Positions 34,712-43,980 of a stretch of 64,000 nucleotides of DNA are shown here, in pieces. Origin of the DNA: Microterricola viridarii (GTDB taxonomy: Bacteria; Actinomycetota; Actinomycetes; Actinomycetales; Microbacteriaceae); NCBI RefSeq assembly GCF_900104895.1, contig NZ_LT629742.1, positions 2,356,001 to 2,420,000 on the forward strand. The letters run 5' to 3'. The position numbers were made by a program, and so were the translations under genes. The notes beneath the pieces were generated by a model. It was not told the origin of the DNA, made no database searches, and was given only the letters and a program-made list of their open reading frames with translations. Numbering within the stretch: the stretch's first letter is position 1; every line of letters starts with the position of its first letter.

Positions 34712-35268
34712 GCGGCTCCTGTCTTGTCCCGATCGCAGTCACGACTTGCCACCCATTCTCGAGCGGCGAGTGCAATGTTCTCCACCGTAGCGTCAATGTC
34801 GATTCGGATGCCTGTTTCGTCGCCTTCGAGACGCTCCAGCGTGTCCAGCTGCGAGTCGAGCAGTGTTGTAGGCATGAAGTGGTCCGCCCGCCCAGCGGCA
34901 CGCTCACGCAGAAGCTCCCTCGTTCCCGTGAGATGGATGAACCCGACGTTCGGAGCAGCACCCCTCAGCCTGTCCCGATACGAACGACGCAGTGCCGAGC
35001 AGGCCATCACCACGCCTTCTGCCGGGGCATCCTTGAGCTCCTGACCCACTCGGTCAAGCCACGGCCAGCGATCCTCGTCGCTCAGGGGCACGCCCCTGGC
35101 CATCTTCTCAACGTTTGCGGTCGGATGCAGATCGTCCGCGTCCACGTAGGAGATGCCCAGCTGGGCCGCAAGGGTTCTCGCAACGGTGGATTTGCCTGCT
35201 GCGGAAACTCCCATCACGACGAGGAGCGGGCCGCTTCCGCGACTCGCCGTTGCGACGTCACCAGTCAT
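34708..35268 (-). CDS. gntK: Gluconokinase-family kinase
   Basis: A 186-residue P-loop kinase. The start at 35268 ([13 protein letters not shown]) precedes the Walker [10 protein letters not shown], followed by [31 protein letters not shown], the substrate segment of gluconate kinase GntK, and [21 protein letters not shown]. GntK makes 6-phosphogluconate from gluconate. In this locus the expected next substrate is 2-keto-3-deoxygluconate from ManD, which is normally phosphorylated by a PfkB-type kinase, so either gluconate is also made here or the enzyme has another role. It overlaps manD by 11 bases and lacI by 4. Confidence 0.88.
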   Translation of the reverse strand: MTGDVATASRGSGPLLVVMGVSAAGKSTVARTLAAQLGISYVDADDLHPTANVEKMARGVPLSDEDRWPWLDRVGQELKDAPAEGVVMACSALRRSYRDRLRGAAPNVGFIHLTGTRELLRERAAGRADHFMPTTLLDSQLDTLERLEGDETGIRIDIDATVENIALAAREWVASRDCDRDKTGAA

Positions 35269-36496
35269 GGACGGTTCCATCGGCGAGCCGGTTGTACGGA
35301 AGGTATGCACGCTCGTAGGGGTATTTCCCCGCCTCATCCACGTTGAGCTCAATCCCGAGACCAGGCTTGTCGCCCGGGTGCAATAAGCCGTCACGCCAAG
35401 TGAAGGACTGCTCGAAGACCTGGTCGGTCTTGGCGCCGTGCTTCATGTACTCCTGAATGCCGAAGTTGTGAATGGCGAGCCCCAGGTGCATTGCCGCGGC
35501 CATCCCGACCGGCGAGATGTCCGTTGGGCCGTGCATGCCAGACTTGATCTGGTACATCGCGGCGTAGTCCAGCGTCTTCTTCAACGGGCTGATGCCGCCC
35601 ATGTGCGTGACAGCGCCGCGTACATAGTCGATGAGCTGGTCGCGGATGATGTCCTTGAAATCCCACACCGTGTTGAAGATCTCCCCAATGGCGAGCGGGG
35701 TTGTCGTGTGCTGCCGCACCAGCCGCAGTGCCTCCTGATTCTCGGCCGGGGTGCAGTCTTCCAGCCAAAACAGATCATATGGTTCGAGGCTCTTGCCCAG
35801 CTTCGCTGCTTGAATCGGCGTCATCCGGTGGTGGCCGTCATGCAGGAGCGGAATATCTGGACCGAACTCATTGCGCACCGCTTCGAACACTCCGGGCAGG
35901 TGATTCAGGTACGCCCGCGTGTCCCAATCCTCTTCTACGGGCTTCGCCCCTCGACGGGCTGGCTCGTGGTCGTAGCGCAGCTCGGAGTCGCCGTGGTCTC
36001 CGCCCTGTGATGCGATGCCATAGATCGCGTTGAGCCCGGGCACGCCGGTTTGAATCCGGATGGCCTTGTATCCCTGTTCGAGGTGGGAACGAACCGAATC
36101 GAACAGCTCGGGAAGCTCCTTGCCCGAGGCGTGCCCATAAGCGAGGAGCCCGGTGCGGGAGGCGCCGCCGAGCAGCTGGTAAACAGGCATGCCGGCGGCC
36201 TTACCCTTGATATCCCAGAGCGCCATGTCGACAGCGGCAATCGCGGCCATCGTCACTGGTCCGCGCCGCCAGTACGCAGAACGGTAGAGGAACTGCCACG
36301 TGTCCTCAATCTTGGAGGCATCGCTGCCGAGGAGGAGTGGAACGACGTGTTCCTGGAGGTAGGCGACGACCGCGAGCTCGCGGCCGTTCAGAGTTGCGTC
36401 GCCCAGCCCGGTGAGCCCGTCAGCCGTCGTGAGCTTGAGGGTCACGAAGTTTCGGTCGGGGCTCGTGACGATGACTTCTGCTTTGTCGATGATCAT
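35258..36496 (-). CDS. manD: D-mannonate dehydratase, enolase superfamily (ManD/RspA type)
   Basis: A 412-residue mandelate-racemase-like enzyme. Recognisable ManD features include [22 protein letters not shown] at the start, [82 protein letters not shown] and [19 protein letters not shown]. It dehydrates D-mannonate to 2-keto-3-deoxy-D-gluconate, and some members accept D-gluconate poorly. With UxaC and UxuB it completes the glucuronate route to KDG. It follows uidA after 26 bases. A decayed copy of its first 57 codons is at 60266-60437. Confidence 0.92.
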   Translation of the reverse strand: MIIDKAEVIVTSPDRNFVTLKLTTADGLTGLGDATLNGRELAVVAYLQEHVVPLLLGSDASKIEDTWQFLYRSAYWRRGPVTMAAIAAVDMALWDIKGKAAGMPVYQLLGGASRTGLLAYGHASGKELPELFDSVRSHLEQGYKAIRIQTGVPGLNAIYGIASQGGDHGDSELRYDHEPARRGAKPVEEDWDTRAYLNHLPGVFEAVRNEFGPDIPLLHDGHHRMTPIQAAKLGKSLEPYDLFWLEDCTPAENQEALRLVRQHTTTPLAIGEIFNTVWDFKDIIRDQLIDYVRGAVTHMGGISPLKKTLDYAAMYQIKSGMHGPTDISPVGMAAAMHLGLAIHNFGIQEYMKHGAKTDQVFEQSFTWRDGLLHPGDKPGLGIELNVDEAGKYPYERAYLPYNRLADGTVHDW

Positions 36497-36522
36497 TGGA
36501 TGCCTTCGGGAGTAGTGGTCGG

Positions 36523-38316
36523 TTATTCAGTGGCGCCGGGCTTACGACCGTTCAGGCCGCGCCAACGGTCGCGGAGCGAGAAGGCCGCGGACTTGGGCTT
36601 GCGGTCGCGAGTGAAGACGCCCTTCTTGTTCCCGTCAACGCGGTGGATGCCGTTGGAGGTCGCGAAATCGGCGAAGTTCCAGACCTGTTCGCCGACGAAC
36701 TGCGGAAAACGGTCAAAGACGCGGTGGTTCATCGCGAGATAGTTGACCTGGTATTCCTCGGTCCAACCGGCATCCCAGACCGAGTGAATTCCCGGCTGCG
36801 TGTCTGCGCCGTATTCGGTCATCATGATCGGCTTGCCGGTGCGTTCTACCCACCCCTCAATGTCGCCCTGTAGATACATCTCCGCCGTCTTGAGGTCCCC
36901 GATCGCGATGTACCAGCCGTAGTACCGGTTCATGCTGACGACGTCGAAGAGGTCGATGATCTGATCATTCTGGAACGTGGCGAACATCACCAGTGCGTAC
37001 GTGAGCGGCCGCGTCGGGTCCAGCTCGCGCGCAAGCTTCACCAACGGCTCGAAGTACTCGCGCGCACCGTCTTCATTCGATGCTGGCTCGTTCGCAATGC
37101 ACCACATCACGACCGATGGGTGGTTCTTGTCGCGCGTGATGAGCTCACGAATGTGTTGGGCGTGAGCATCCTGCGTTGCGGCACCGGCGTACTGTTCCGA
37201 GAACGTCGGAAACGGCGGTACGCCGCTCATTCCTCCCACGACGCCCATGTTCAAACCCACCGCTGCGGTCTCATCGATCACGACAATGCCCTGTCGGTCG
37301 GCGAAATCGAGAACTTCTTCGGCGTAGGGATAGTGCGAGGTACGGAACGAGTTCGCGCCCGTCCAATCCATGAGCTGGAAGTCGTGCACCATGAACGCGT
37401 CATCGTGGCCCTTGCCGCGCACGGGAGAATCTTCGTGCTTGCCAAAGCCCGTGAAATAGAACGGTTCACCATTGATCAGGAACTCATGCCCGCGCACCTT
37501 GACGGTGCGCACACCAACGGGAACGGGATAGCTGTCGATGACGTTTTCGCCGTCGACCGCCTCGACGGTGAGCTCGTACAGATAGGCCGCACCGGGCTTC
37601 CACAGCGTGACATCGGCGACCACAAGCGAGCCGGCAACACCTTGCGCCTCGGCGACGACAACGCCGCCGGCATCGGCCAGCCGAACGCGTACCTCCGCGT
37701 CGCCGTCCAGCTCGACGCGATAGTCCACCGTGCCTACTGAGCCTTCAAAATCGGTCACGACTGTGACGTCCGCGATGCGTGTCTGGGGCATGCAATAGAG
37801 CCAGACCGACCGGGCCAGACCGGCGTAGTTGTAGAAGTCGTGGAAGTAGACCTGCTTGCGCCGGCCGTCCATGCCGACCTCGATCCTGCCCGGCGGGATC
37901 GTTTCGTTGGACAGATCCCCGCTCACGCCCACCGTCAGCCGGAAAGCTCCGCCGGCCTTGACGCGATCCGTGATGTCGACATCAAACGGGGTGTAGCCGC
38001 CGATGTGGGCACCAACAAGCTCATCCCCCACATACACGCGTGCCGCATGGGTGGCAGCATCGAAACGCAAGACGATACGCTCACCAGCCCAGCCTCTGGG
38101 CACCCGCACCTCGCGCTGGTAGTAGACCCAGCCCACGTGGTCGCGGATCTCAGAGTCGGTGAACAAATCGTTGTAACTGGCAGGCACGGCCGCTTCAAGG
38201 GGCGTTTCCAGCAGTGCCGTCCACGGCTGCTCGCTCAGACGCGAGTCGATTCCGAATCGCCAGACTCCGTCGAGGTTCAGGAGTTCGCGGGTGGGTGTGT
38301 GCTTGGGCTTCAACAT
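36523..38316 (-). CDS. uidA: Beta-glucuronidase, GH2
   Basis: A 597-residue glycoside hydrolase family 2 enzyme with the length and sequence of UidA. The sugar-binding domain begins [18 protein letters not shown]; the acid/base is in [11 protein letters not shown] and the nucleophile in MMTEYGAD. The NKKG motif near the C-terminus ([11 protein letters not shown]) is the NxKG element that contacts the glucuronate carboxylate, which supports glucuronidase over galactosidase. There is no signal peptide, so it acts inside the cell on imported glucuronides. The operator at 38377-38394 is about 60 bases upstream. It is the first gene of the uidA-manD-gntK-lacI operon. Confidence 0.95.
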   Translation of the reverse strand: MLKPKHTPTRELLNLDGVWRFGIDSRLSEQPWTALLETPLEAAVPASYNDLFTDSEIRDHVGWVYYQREVRVPRGWAGERIVLRFDAATHAARVYVGDELVGAHIGGYTPFDVDITDRVKAGGAFRLTVGVSGDLSNETIPPGRIEVGMDGRRKQVYFHDFYNYAGLARSVWLYCMPQTRIADVTVVTDFEGSVGTVDYRVELDGDAEVRVRLADAGGVVVAEAQGVAGSLVVADVTLWKPGAAYLYELTVEAVDGENVIDSYPVPVGVRTVKVRGHEFLINGEPFYFTGFGKHEDSPVRGKGHDDAFMVHDFQLMDWTGANSFRTSHYPYAEEVLDFADRQGIVVIDETAAVGLNMGVVGGMSGVPPFPTFSEQYAGAATQDAHAQHIRELITRDKNHPSVVMWCIANEPASNEDGAREYFEPLVKLARELDPTRPLTYALVMFATFQNDQIIDLFDVVSMNRYYGWYIAIGDLKTAEMYLQGDIEGWVERTGKPIMMTEYGADTQPGIHSVWDAGWTEEYQVNYLAMNHRVFDRFPQFVGEQVWNFADFATSNGIHRVDGNKKGVFTRDRKPKSAAFSLRDRWRGLNGRKPGATE

Positions 38317-38376
38317 TGAGGGCCTTCCTGCGCTTCTTTACGTTGTGTTGTTCTAGCTGATCAGAGCGGACCGCGT

Positions 38377-38394
38377 TTGGCAACCGATTGCCGG
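38377..38394. promoter_or_regulatory. LacI-type operator upstream of uidA
   Basis: TTGGCAACCGATTGCCGG, palindromic with a central CG, ends one base before the SDR stop codon. It is 61 bases upstream of uidA, where it could block the uidA promoter. Confidence 0.8.
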
Positions 38395-39222
38395 CTATAT
38401 TGTTTCTCCGGCATCGGCGAGCAGCGTACTTCCCGTCATGATCAGGGAGAGGTCGCTCGCGCAGAACAGCACGACCCGCGCGATGTCGTCGGGGGTGCCG
38501 GTGCGGCCGATGAGGCTGTGGGACATGGCTGTCGGCATATTCTGCATATCGACCCCCGCCTCGGTCATGGCTGCCATTGCCGCCGCTGCGGCGGCCATGT
38601 TGCCCTCCGTCGGAACGTAGCTGGGGGCGACACCGACCACTCGGATACCGCGCGGTGCGAGCTCCAGCGCGAGCTGCTTTGTCAGGCCACGCACCGCGTG
38701 CTTGGAGCTCACGTAGGCCGAGAGGCCGGGCGCGATACCGTGGAATCCTGCCGTGGAGACGACGTTGACGATCACTCCGCCGCAGCTCATGCGACGTGTG
38801 GCTTCGCGAGCACCGTTACGCACACCGCGCGTATTGACGGCGAACACCGCCTCCCACGTCTCGTCGCTCATCTCGAGAAGTGGCTGGCTGGGGAAGATCC
38901 CCGCGTTGTTGACCCAGATATCGACTCCGCCGAAGGTCGCCACGACCTCATCGGTTGCCTTCGCCACGGAAGCTGAGTCAGTGACGTCCATCCGAACGCC
39001 CAGCGCCGAGATGCCAAAGCGCGCAGTGATGGTTTCGGCCGAGGAGGCTGCGAGACCAACGTCGAGGTCCGCAATTGCTACTTGCGCGCCGGCCTCAGCG
39101 AGGCGCACAGCAATAGCAAATCCAAGGCCCTGGGCGCCACCCGTGATGATGGCACGACGACCTTCGAGGGAGAGTAGCGCGGGAAGAGAGTGTGCCGATA
39201 CATCGGCGAAGGGGTAGGTCAT
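38395..39222 (-). CDS. Short-chain dehydrogenase/reductase
   Basis: A 275-residue classical SDR; the start at 39222 (MTYPFADVSAH) is used because similarity begins there. It has TGGAQGLG for the cofactor, NNAGIF, the catalytic serine in VVSTAGF and the active-site YVSSK. The acidic D after the second strand (IADLD) favours NAD. The C-terminal alanine-rich stretch (NMAAAAAAMAAM) is unusual. It lies between the MFS carrier and uidA. A role such as oxidation of a sugar or sugar acid, perhaps making or removing a keto acid in this pathway, is an inference. Confidence 0.88.
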   Translation of the reverse strand: MTYPFADVSAHSLPALLSLEGRRAIITGGAQGLGFAIAVRLAEAGAQVAIADLDVGLAASSAETITARFGISALGVRMDVTDSASVAKATDEVVATFGGVDIWVNNAGIFPSQPLLEMSDETWEAVFAVNTRGVRNGAREATRRMSCGGVIVNVVSTAGFHGIAPGLSAYVSSKHAVRGLTKQLALELAPRGIRVVGVAPSYVPTEGNMAAAAAAMAAMTEAGVDMQNMPTAMSHSLIGRTGTPDDIARVVLFCASDLSLIMTGSTLLADAGETI

Positions 39223-39250
39223 TTCAATGCTCCAATTCTTGGGATGAAGA

Positions 39251-40552
39251 TCAGCGGATTCCGCGCACCTTGAGCGCGATAATGAGCCCGCCCGCGAGGG
39301 CAAGACCCGCGGCGGTCAGGTAGAGCGCGGTGAAGTTCTGCGCGCCGGCGCCAATCACGAGGAGCGCAGGAGCCGCGATGGGCGCGAGCACACCGGGAAT
39401 CTTTTGGGCGAACATCGTGATCGCCATGTAACGCCCGGCTTGCGTGTCACGCTCGGGCAGCACGTCGAGCACGAGCGCCTGGCCGACCGCGGAGAACAAC
39501 GCGATGCCGAGCGAGGAGACGAGGGTGCCCAAGACGAGCGTGACGATGTCGTGTGCGAATGCCGCAATGACACAACCCACGGCGAAAAGCGCCGCGCCCG
39601 CCAGGGTCAGAGGCTTTCGCCGAGCGGTCTTGTCACTCAGCCAGCCCCCGCCGATGGATCCCAGCACCGCCGTGCCGATGCTGAGCGACGACGTCAGCAC
39701 CATCACGCCGGCCACATCGGGAACAGCGAGCTCGAGCCGCTGAGCATAGAAGTAGACCGTGAAACTCGTCGTCAGCGTGAGCCCCAGGAAGAAGACAAAG
39801 CGGCCCAGCCAGTTCCAAGCGAAATCTGGCACGTCTCGAGGGCGGAAGACGTAGCTCTTGAGAAGACCCGCGACCGTCAGGCGGTCATGCTCGCGCTGAC
39901 CTCTGCTGTCAGGGTCGCCGGCGAATGTCACAAAAAGCGCCACGAAGACCGTTGCAATGGCAGCGGGAACGGCAAAAACCAGCAGGGTCTGGTCCCGCAC
40001 CTGCGCAACGAGCAGGATTCCCACGACAGGAGACAACTGCATCATGAGACCGGTGAAACCGGAAATTTTCCCGCGCTGATGCGGCGGCAGCCGATCGGCT
40101 TGCCAGTTGCCGATCGACCCGGCCGACGTGCCCCATCCAACTGTGGAGAGCATCCACCCGAGCGCAAGCACGAACACATTCGGCGCCAGCGCCATGACCG
40201 GCACGGACGCGATGCCGATGAGTAGCCCGATGACCGTGAATGGCCGTCGACGCCCCCATCGGGATCGGGTCCGATCACTGAGGATCCCTGTCAGAGGGGC
40301 GAGCAGGAGCGTTGCGGCCGAGCCGGTGCCGAGAATGTAGCCAAGCACCTCCGTGCGGCCGGGCGCCAGTTCGTCGAGCCGCACCGCCAACGAATACGCC
40401 ATCGGAACAATCATGGCCATGCCCGCGCCGAACGTGGCCGCGATCAGAAGTGCGATTCCCCACCAGGGAATCGAGGGCAGGGCTTGTTCCTCGTTCGGGT
40501 CGAGCGCCGGGGACAGACCGTCCACCGGCGCCGCCGTGACCGACACCGTCAT
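39251..40552 (-). CDS. MFS sugar/glycoside transporter
   Basis: A 433-residue inner-membrane carrier with 12 predicted helices. It has the loop 2-3 motif SDRTRSRWGRRRPF of sugar carriers of the GPH/SLC45-like group, and the second-half motif LSDKTARRKPL. The protein at 57193-58551 is a paralogue (for example ELAPGRTEVLGY and DRTRSRWGRR match ELAPGHEEVLGY and DRTRSRLGRR). It sits between the GH1 and SDR genes and probably imports the glycoside that the GH1 or uidA enzyme cleaves. Confidence 0.9.
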   Translation of the reverse strand: MTVSVTAAPVDGLSPALDPNEEQALPSIPWWGIALLIAATFGAGMAMIVPMAYSLAVRLDELAPGRTEVLGYILGTGSAATLLLAPLTGILSDRTRSRWGRRRPFTVIGLLIGIASVPVMALAPNVFVLALGWMLSTVGWGTSAGSIGNWQADRLPPHQRGKISGFTGLMMQLSPVVGILLVAQVRDQTLLVFAVPAAIATVFVALFVTFAGDPDSRGQREHDRLTVAGLLKSYVFRPRDVPDFAWNWLGRFVFFLGLTLTTSFTVYFYAQRLELAVPDVAGVMVLTSSLSIGTAVLGSIGGGWLSDKTARRKPLTLAGAALFAVGCVIAAFAHDIVTLVLGTLVSSLGIALFSAVGQALVLDVLPERDTQAGRYMAITMFAQKIPGVLAPIAAPALLVIGAGAQNFTALYLTAAGLALAGGLIIALKVRGIR

Positions 40553-40575
40553 CGTCTTTTCGAGGTCGACTTCGC

Positions 40576-41799
40576 CTACGCGAGCCCGTTGCGGCGTGCG
40601 ACGTCACCCAGCCATGCGAGGCTGGGCTTGGGGGTGCGCACGAAAGTCTCCCTGTCGACAACGACCAGGCCGAATGTCGGCCCCCAGTGACCCCACTCGT
40701 AATTGTCGAGAAGGGTCCAGTGTAGGTATCCGCGCACATCGATGCCATCGGCAATCGTACCGGCGAGACCCTGCAGCGCCTCGGCGGTGTACCTGATGCG
40801 CTGCGTGTCGTCTGCGGTTGCAATACCGTTCTCGGTGATGAGGATCGGCACGCCCTCGGTGACATCCCACGCATGGCGAACGGCCATCGCCAGTGAATCT
40901 GGCCGGTACGCCGTGCCTACCAGGGTGTTGTCCGGGCGGGGCGGGTGCGGTACGAGGCCGTTGGCGTCAACTTCTTGGCTGGAGTATGCCTGGACCCCGA
41001 CGAAGTCGTCTCCACGGCTGCCCTCCCAGTAGACGTCTTCCTTGCCGTAGCGGATCTCCGCGAGTTTCTCTTCGCCGCCGGGGGCGGCCGTGAGAGCGCC
41101 CGCCGCGATGGTCCAGCCAACTTTTGCGCTGGTGCGCTCGCGAATGATCGCGCGGGCCGCGTGGTGGATCTGAACGAACATCTTGCCAATCTCGGGATCG
41201 GCGTAGGTCAGGAAATCACTGTGCGACTGCTTCTTCTCCTCGCCGCCTTCGCTCTCAACGGTCGGACTCTGCCATTGCCCGCCAGCCTCCAACTGCATGC
41301 GGCGCATTGCCGTCATGATTGCGGCCTGCATGTTCGGCTCGTTCATGGTGACGACCCACTCGACGCCGTCGAGAATGGTCGTAGCCTCTGCGACGAAACG
41401 CTGGAACTTCTCGGAAGCATCCGGCGCCATCCATCCACCGTCGGTGGCAAACCACTGCGGCGTCGTGAAGTGCTGAAGCGTGACGACCGGGGTGATTCCT
41501 CGTTCGAAGCAAAACTCGATCATGCGGCGATAATGCGCGAGTTCAGCCTTGGAGAAATGACCCTGCAACGGCTCGATGCGGGACCACTCAAGGCTGAACC
41601 GGTATGAGGTCAGCCCGGCATCCGCAAGCAGCGCAATGTCTTCACGGTAACGGTGGTAGCTGTCGCAGGCGTCGCCAGAAAGCTCCATGCCCGGCATCTG
41701 CTGCTCACGCGCCCACCAATCGCTGTTCACGTTGTTTCCCTCGATCTGGTGGCCGGCGGTGGCCGCGCCCCAGAGGAAATCTGCGGGGAAACTTGTCAT
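40576..41799 (-). CDS. GH1 beta-glycosidase
   Basis: A 407-residue glycoside hydrolase family 1 enzyme starting MTSFPADFLWGAATAGHQIEG. Acid/base glutamate is in VTMNEPN, nucleophile in ILITENGI, and the aglycone-side block LLDNYEWGHWGPTFGL is present. The usual substrate is a beta-glucoside, beta-galactoside or 6-phospho form. The E-W-G-H-W-G ending differs from the common EWxxGY pattern, so specificity may be unusual. It has no signal peptide. An operator (41834-41851) lies 35 bases before the start, and it heads the GH1-MFS-SDR operon. Confidence 0.92.
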   Translation of the reverse strand: MTSFPADFLWGAATAGHQIEGNNVNSDWWAREQQMPGMELSGDACDSYHRYREDIALLADAGLTSYRFSLEWSRIEPLQGHFSKAELAHYRRMIEFCFERGITPVVTLQHFTTPQWFATDGGWMAPDASEKFQRFVAEATTILDGVEWVVTMNEPNMQAAIMTAMRRMQLEAGGQWQSPTVESEGGEEKKQSHSDFLTYADPEIGKMFVQIHHAARAIIRERTSAKVGWTIAAGALTAAPGGEEKLAEIRYGKEDVYWEGSRGDDFVGVQAYSSQEVDANGLVPHPPRPDNTLVGTAYRPDSLAMAVRHAWDVTEGVPILITENGIATADDTQRIRYTAEALQGLAGTIADGIDVRGYLHWTLLDNYEWGHWGPTFGLVVVDRETFVRTPKPSLAWLGDVARRNGLA

Positions 41800-41833
41800 G
41801 AGTACATCCTTGTCTTCGTGAAATGTGCTTGGT

Positions 41834-41851
41834 GTGTCAACCGATTGCCAC
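41834..41851. promoter_or_regulatory. LacI-type operator upstream of the GH1 gene
   Basis: GTGTCAACCGATTGCCAC shares the core CAACCGATTGCC with the other sites. It is 35 bases before the GH1 start and 56 bases before the divergent tetR-type start. Confidence 0.75.
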
Positions 41852-41866
41852 ACTGTAGCATGAAAA

Positions 41867-41882
41867 TAGTAAGCTCTCACTA
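41867..41882. promoter_or_regulatory. Candidate TetR operator between GH1 and tetR-type genes
   Basis: TAGTAAGCTCTCACTA is an imperfect 16-base palindrome 25 bases before the tetR-type start. It is the only palindrome of this kind in the gap, so autoregulation is a reasonable guess. Confidence 0.4.
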
Positions 41883-41906
41883 ATTCTTAGAGGAAGGGCC
41901 GCCCAT

Positions 41907-42524
41907 ATGGCACGCCAGTACGCAAAGTCGGCCGCGGTACGCCGCACGATCATTGAAAGCTGCTCAGAAACTTTTCAGGAGTCCGGCTTTCGTGGCGTAT
42001 CGATGGCCGAAATCGCCAGGCGGGCGGGCATCAGCCATACCGGGTTGTTGCACCACTTCCCGCGCAAGGAGGCACTCCTGACTGCGGTGCTCCAGCTACA
42101 AGACGAACGCGGAGAGCAGTTCCTTCGCGAACACAGCACCCTCTCCCCCGAGATCGACCCTGTCGCAATTCTGCGGGGAATGGTAGCGACGCTTGTCGAG
42201 CGCGACCGCTACGCCGGTTTGGTCGAGCTGAGCGCGACCCTGGGCGGCGAAGCGACGACACCGGGGCACCCAGCGCACGACTACTTCGCCGCTCGCTATC
42301 ACGATGTGCGCAGCTTCCTCACCCGTCTCTTCACCGCGCTGCGGAACGAAGACCGGCTGCGCTCATCGCTCTCGCCCGCGCATCTCGCGGCCATGACACT
42401 TGCAGCCACCGACGGCCTGAACACCCAGTGGCTGTACGCACGTGACGAGATCGACGTTGACGCAATCGTCAATGCCTTCCTTGCCTCGGTCGTGAAGGGC
42501 CTCGGCGATCAGCTTCCCGAGTAG
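41907..42524 (+). CDS. TetR-family regulator
   Basis: A 205-residue regulator with the TetR DNA-binding domain at the N-terminus (TIIESCSETFQESGFRGVSMAEIARRAGISHTGLLHHFPRKEALL). The ligand-binding half is helical. It is related to the TetR-type protein at 58671-59327, which stands in the same relation to an MFS gene. It is divergent from the GH1-MFS-SDR operon and its 3' end overlaps the GH43 gene by 16 bases, tail to tail. Its targets are probably the divergent genes. Confidence 0.9.
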   Translation: MARQYAKSAAVRRTIIESCSETFQESGFRGVSMAEIARRAGISHTGLLHHFPRKEALLTAVLQLQDERGEQFLREHSTLSPEIDPVAILRGMVATLVERDRYAGLVELSATLGGEATTPGHPAHDYFAARYHDVRSFLTRLFTALRNEDRLRSSLSPAHLAAMTLAATDGLNTQWLYARDEIDVDAIVNAFLASVVKGLGDQLPE

Positions 42525-43963
42525 GAGAAACGCGTCACCCGCGCGTCGGCGCCGAGCGCTTCCACCCCGATGACACGACCGGTGAATCCACCCGCAACCT
42601 CAGTGGACAGATACCGGCCGTCGACGGCGGCGATCTCGACGAAACCCCCGTCTTCGTAGCCAAGAAGGATGCGGTCCGGCCCCTGTCGCTCGCCGCGCTG
42701 GCCGCCGAACGGCACCGCGCGCACCGCGAGTGTTGCGCTCATGGGGGCGCTTCCCCGCGAGCCTATGATCTGGTCCAGCGGCCCAATGACGACGCGAGCG
42801 GAAATGGTGTCACCGATCCGCTCAACGATGGCCTGGTGCGCATCGTCGATGCGCACCACGAGTGCGAGATCTCCATCTGCCTCGACATCAACATCCCAGG
42901 AGAGCTCGGTCGCCCGCACTGCCAGCAAGTGCTCCGCGTCGCGCGCCTGGGGCGTGCGGCCGGCGCGCAACAGCAGGCCACCATCGCCCGGGAATGCGAA
43001 CACGGCCGGTGCCGTGCCAGGAGCAATCCACCGTGGGTGAAGCTCGGTGGTGACGAATTTCTCGGTGAACACACGCGGATGTGCCGAAACCTCGAAACGT
43101 TCCTCATCAACGACTGGCCAGTCATCGACCCAGTCGATCCCGACGAGGAACGTTTCGCGCCCGTTGGTATGCCACCGGGGAAAGGTGCCGCGCGAGCGGG
43201 TGCCCAGATGGACCATCGCCCAACTGCCGTCGGCGAGCTCAACGATGTCGGCATGCCCCGTCGCCTGCACCGGAAGCGACGTGCTGCGGTGGGTGAGCAA
43301 GGGATTCTCGGCGCTGGACTCAAAGTCACCGTCGATGGTCCTCGACCGTGCAACAGTCACCATGTGACCTGCTCCGGTCCCGCCTTCCGCGGCCAGGAGA
43401 TACCACCAGCCGTTTCGTTCAAACAGATGCGGCCCTTCCGCGTGAGCCCCACCCGTTCCGCGCCAGATTTCCTTGGGCGCAGAGAGGACCTCGCCACTGA
43501 TGGGATCAATCTCAATCTGTGAGATCCCTCCACGAACAACGTCAGACCAGGAGAGCCGACAGACGCCGTCGTCACCCCACGCAAGATCAGGGTCGATGCC
43601 GATCGCATTCGCCACGTAGACAGGCTCGCTCCACGGCCCGGATGGGCGTTCGGCATGCACGATGAGGTGGCCCTGAACGACCTCATGGATATTCGTTGTC
43701 GTCATCCAGAAGAGTCCGTCGTGATGGCGAATGGTTGGGGCGTAGATCCCTCCGCTCGCACCTGCAATGCCCGCGCGAACGCTCAGTTGTGACGTGCGAT
43801 CGAGGACGTTTCCGATCTGCTCCCAATTCAAGAGGTCCCTGCTGGTGAAAACCGGGACTCCTGGAAAGTACTCGAACGTCGAGTTGACGAGGAAGAAGTC
43901 GTCTCCGACTCGACAGATGGAGGGATCCGGGTGATAGCCGGAAATGATCGGGTAGTTGCTCAT
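42509..43963 (-). CDS. GH43 glycoside hydrolase (beta-xylosidase/arabinofuranosidase type)
   Basis: A 484-residue enzyme. The five-bladed propeller begins ISGYHPDPSICRVGDDFFLVNSTFEYFPGVPVF, with the catalytic base aspartate in HPDPS; GIDPDLAWGDDG supplies the second acid and AEGPHLFERNGWWYLLAAEGGTG the general acid glutamate. The C-terminal beta-sandwich typical of larger GH43 beta-xylosidases (about residues 320-484) is present. It cleaves xylose or arabinose side chains. No signal peptide is seen. It follows the second GH43 gene after 17 bases. Confidence 0.92.
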   Translation of the reverse strand: MSNYPIISGYHPDPSICRVGDDFFLVNSTFEYFPGVPVFTSRDLLNWEQIGNVLDRTSQLSVRAGIAGASGGIYAPTIRHHDGLFWMTTTNIHEVVQGHLIVHAERPSGPWSEPVYVANAIGIDPDLAWGDDGVCRLSWSDVVRGGISQIEIDPISGEVLSAPKEIWRGTGGAHAEGPHLFERNGWWYLLAAEGGTGAGHMVTVARSRTIDGDFESSAENPLLTHRSTSLPVQATGHADIVELADGSWAMVHLGTRSRGTFPRWHTNGRETFLVGIDWVDDWPVVDEERFEVSAHPRVFTEKFVTTELHPRWIAPGTAPAVFAFPGDGGLLLRAGRTPQARDAEHLLAVRATELSWDVDVEADGDLALVVRIDDAHQAIVERIGDTISARVVIGPLDQIIGSRGSAPMSATLAVRAVPFGGQRGERQGPDRILLGYEDGGFVEIAAVDGRYLSTEVAGGFTGRVIGVEALGADARVTRFSYSGS

Positions 43964-43980
43964 AGTGCGTTGCGGCGCGC

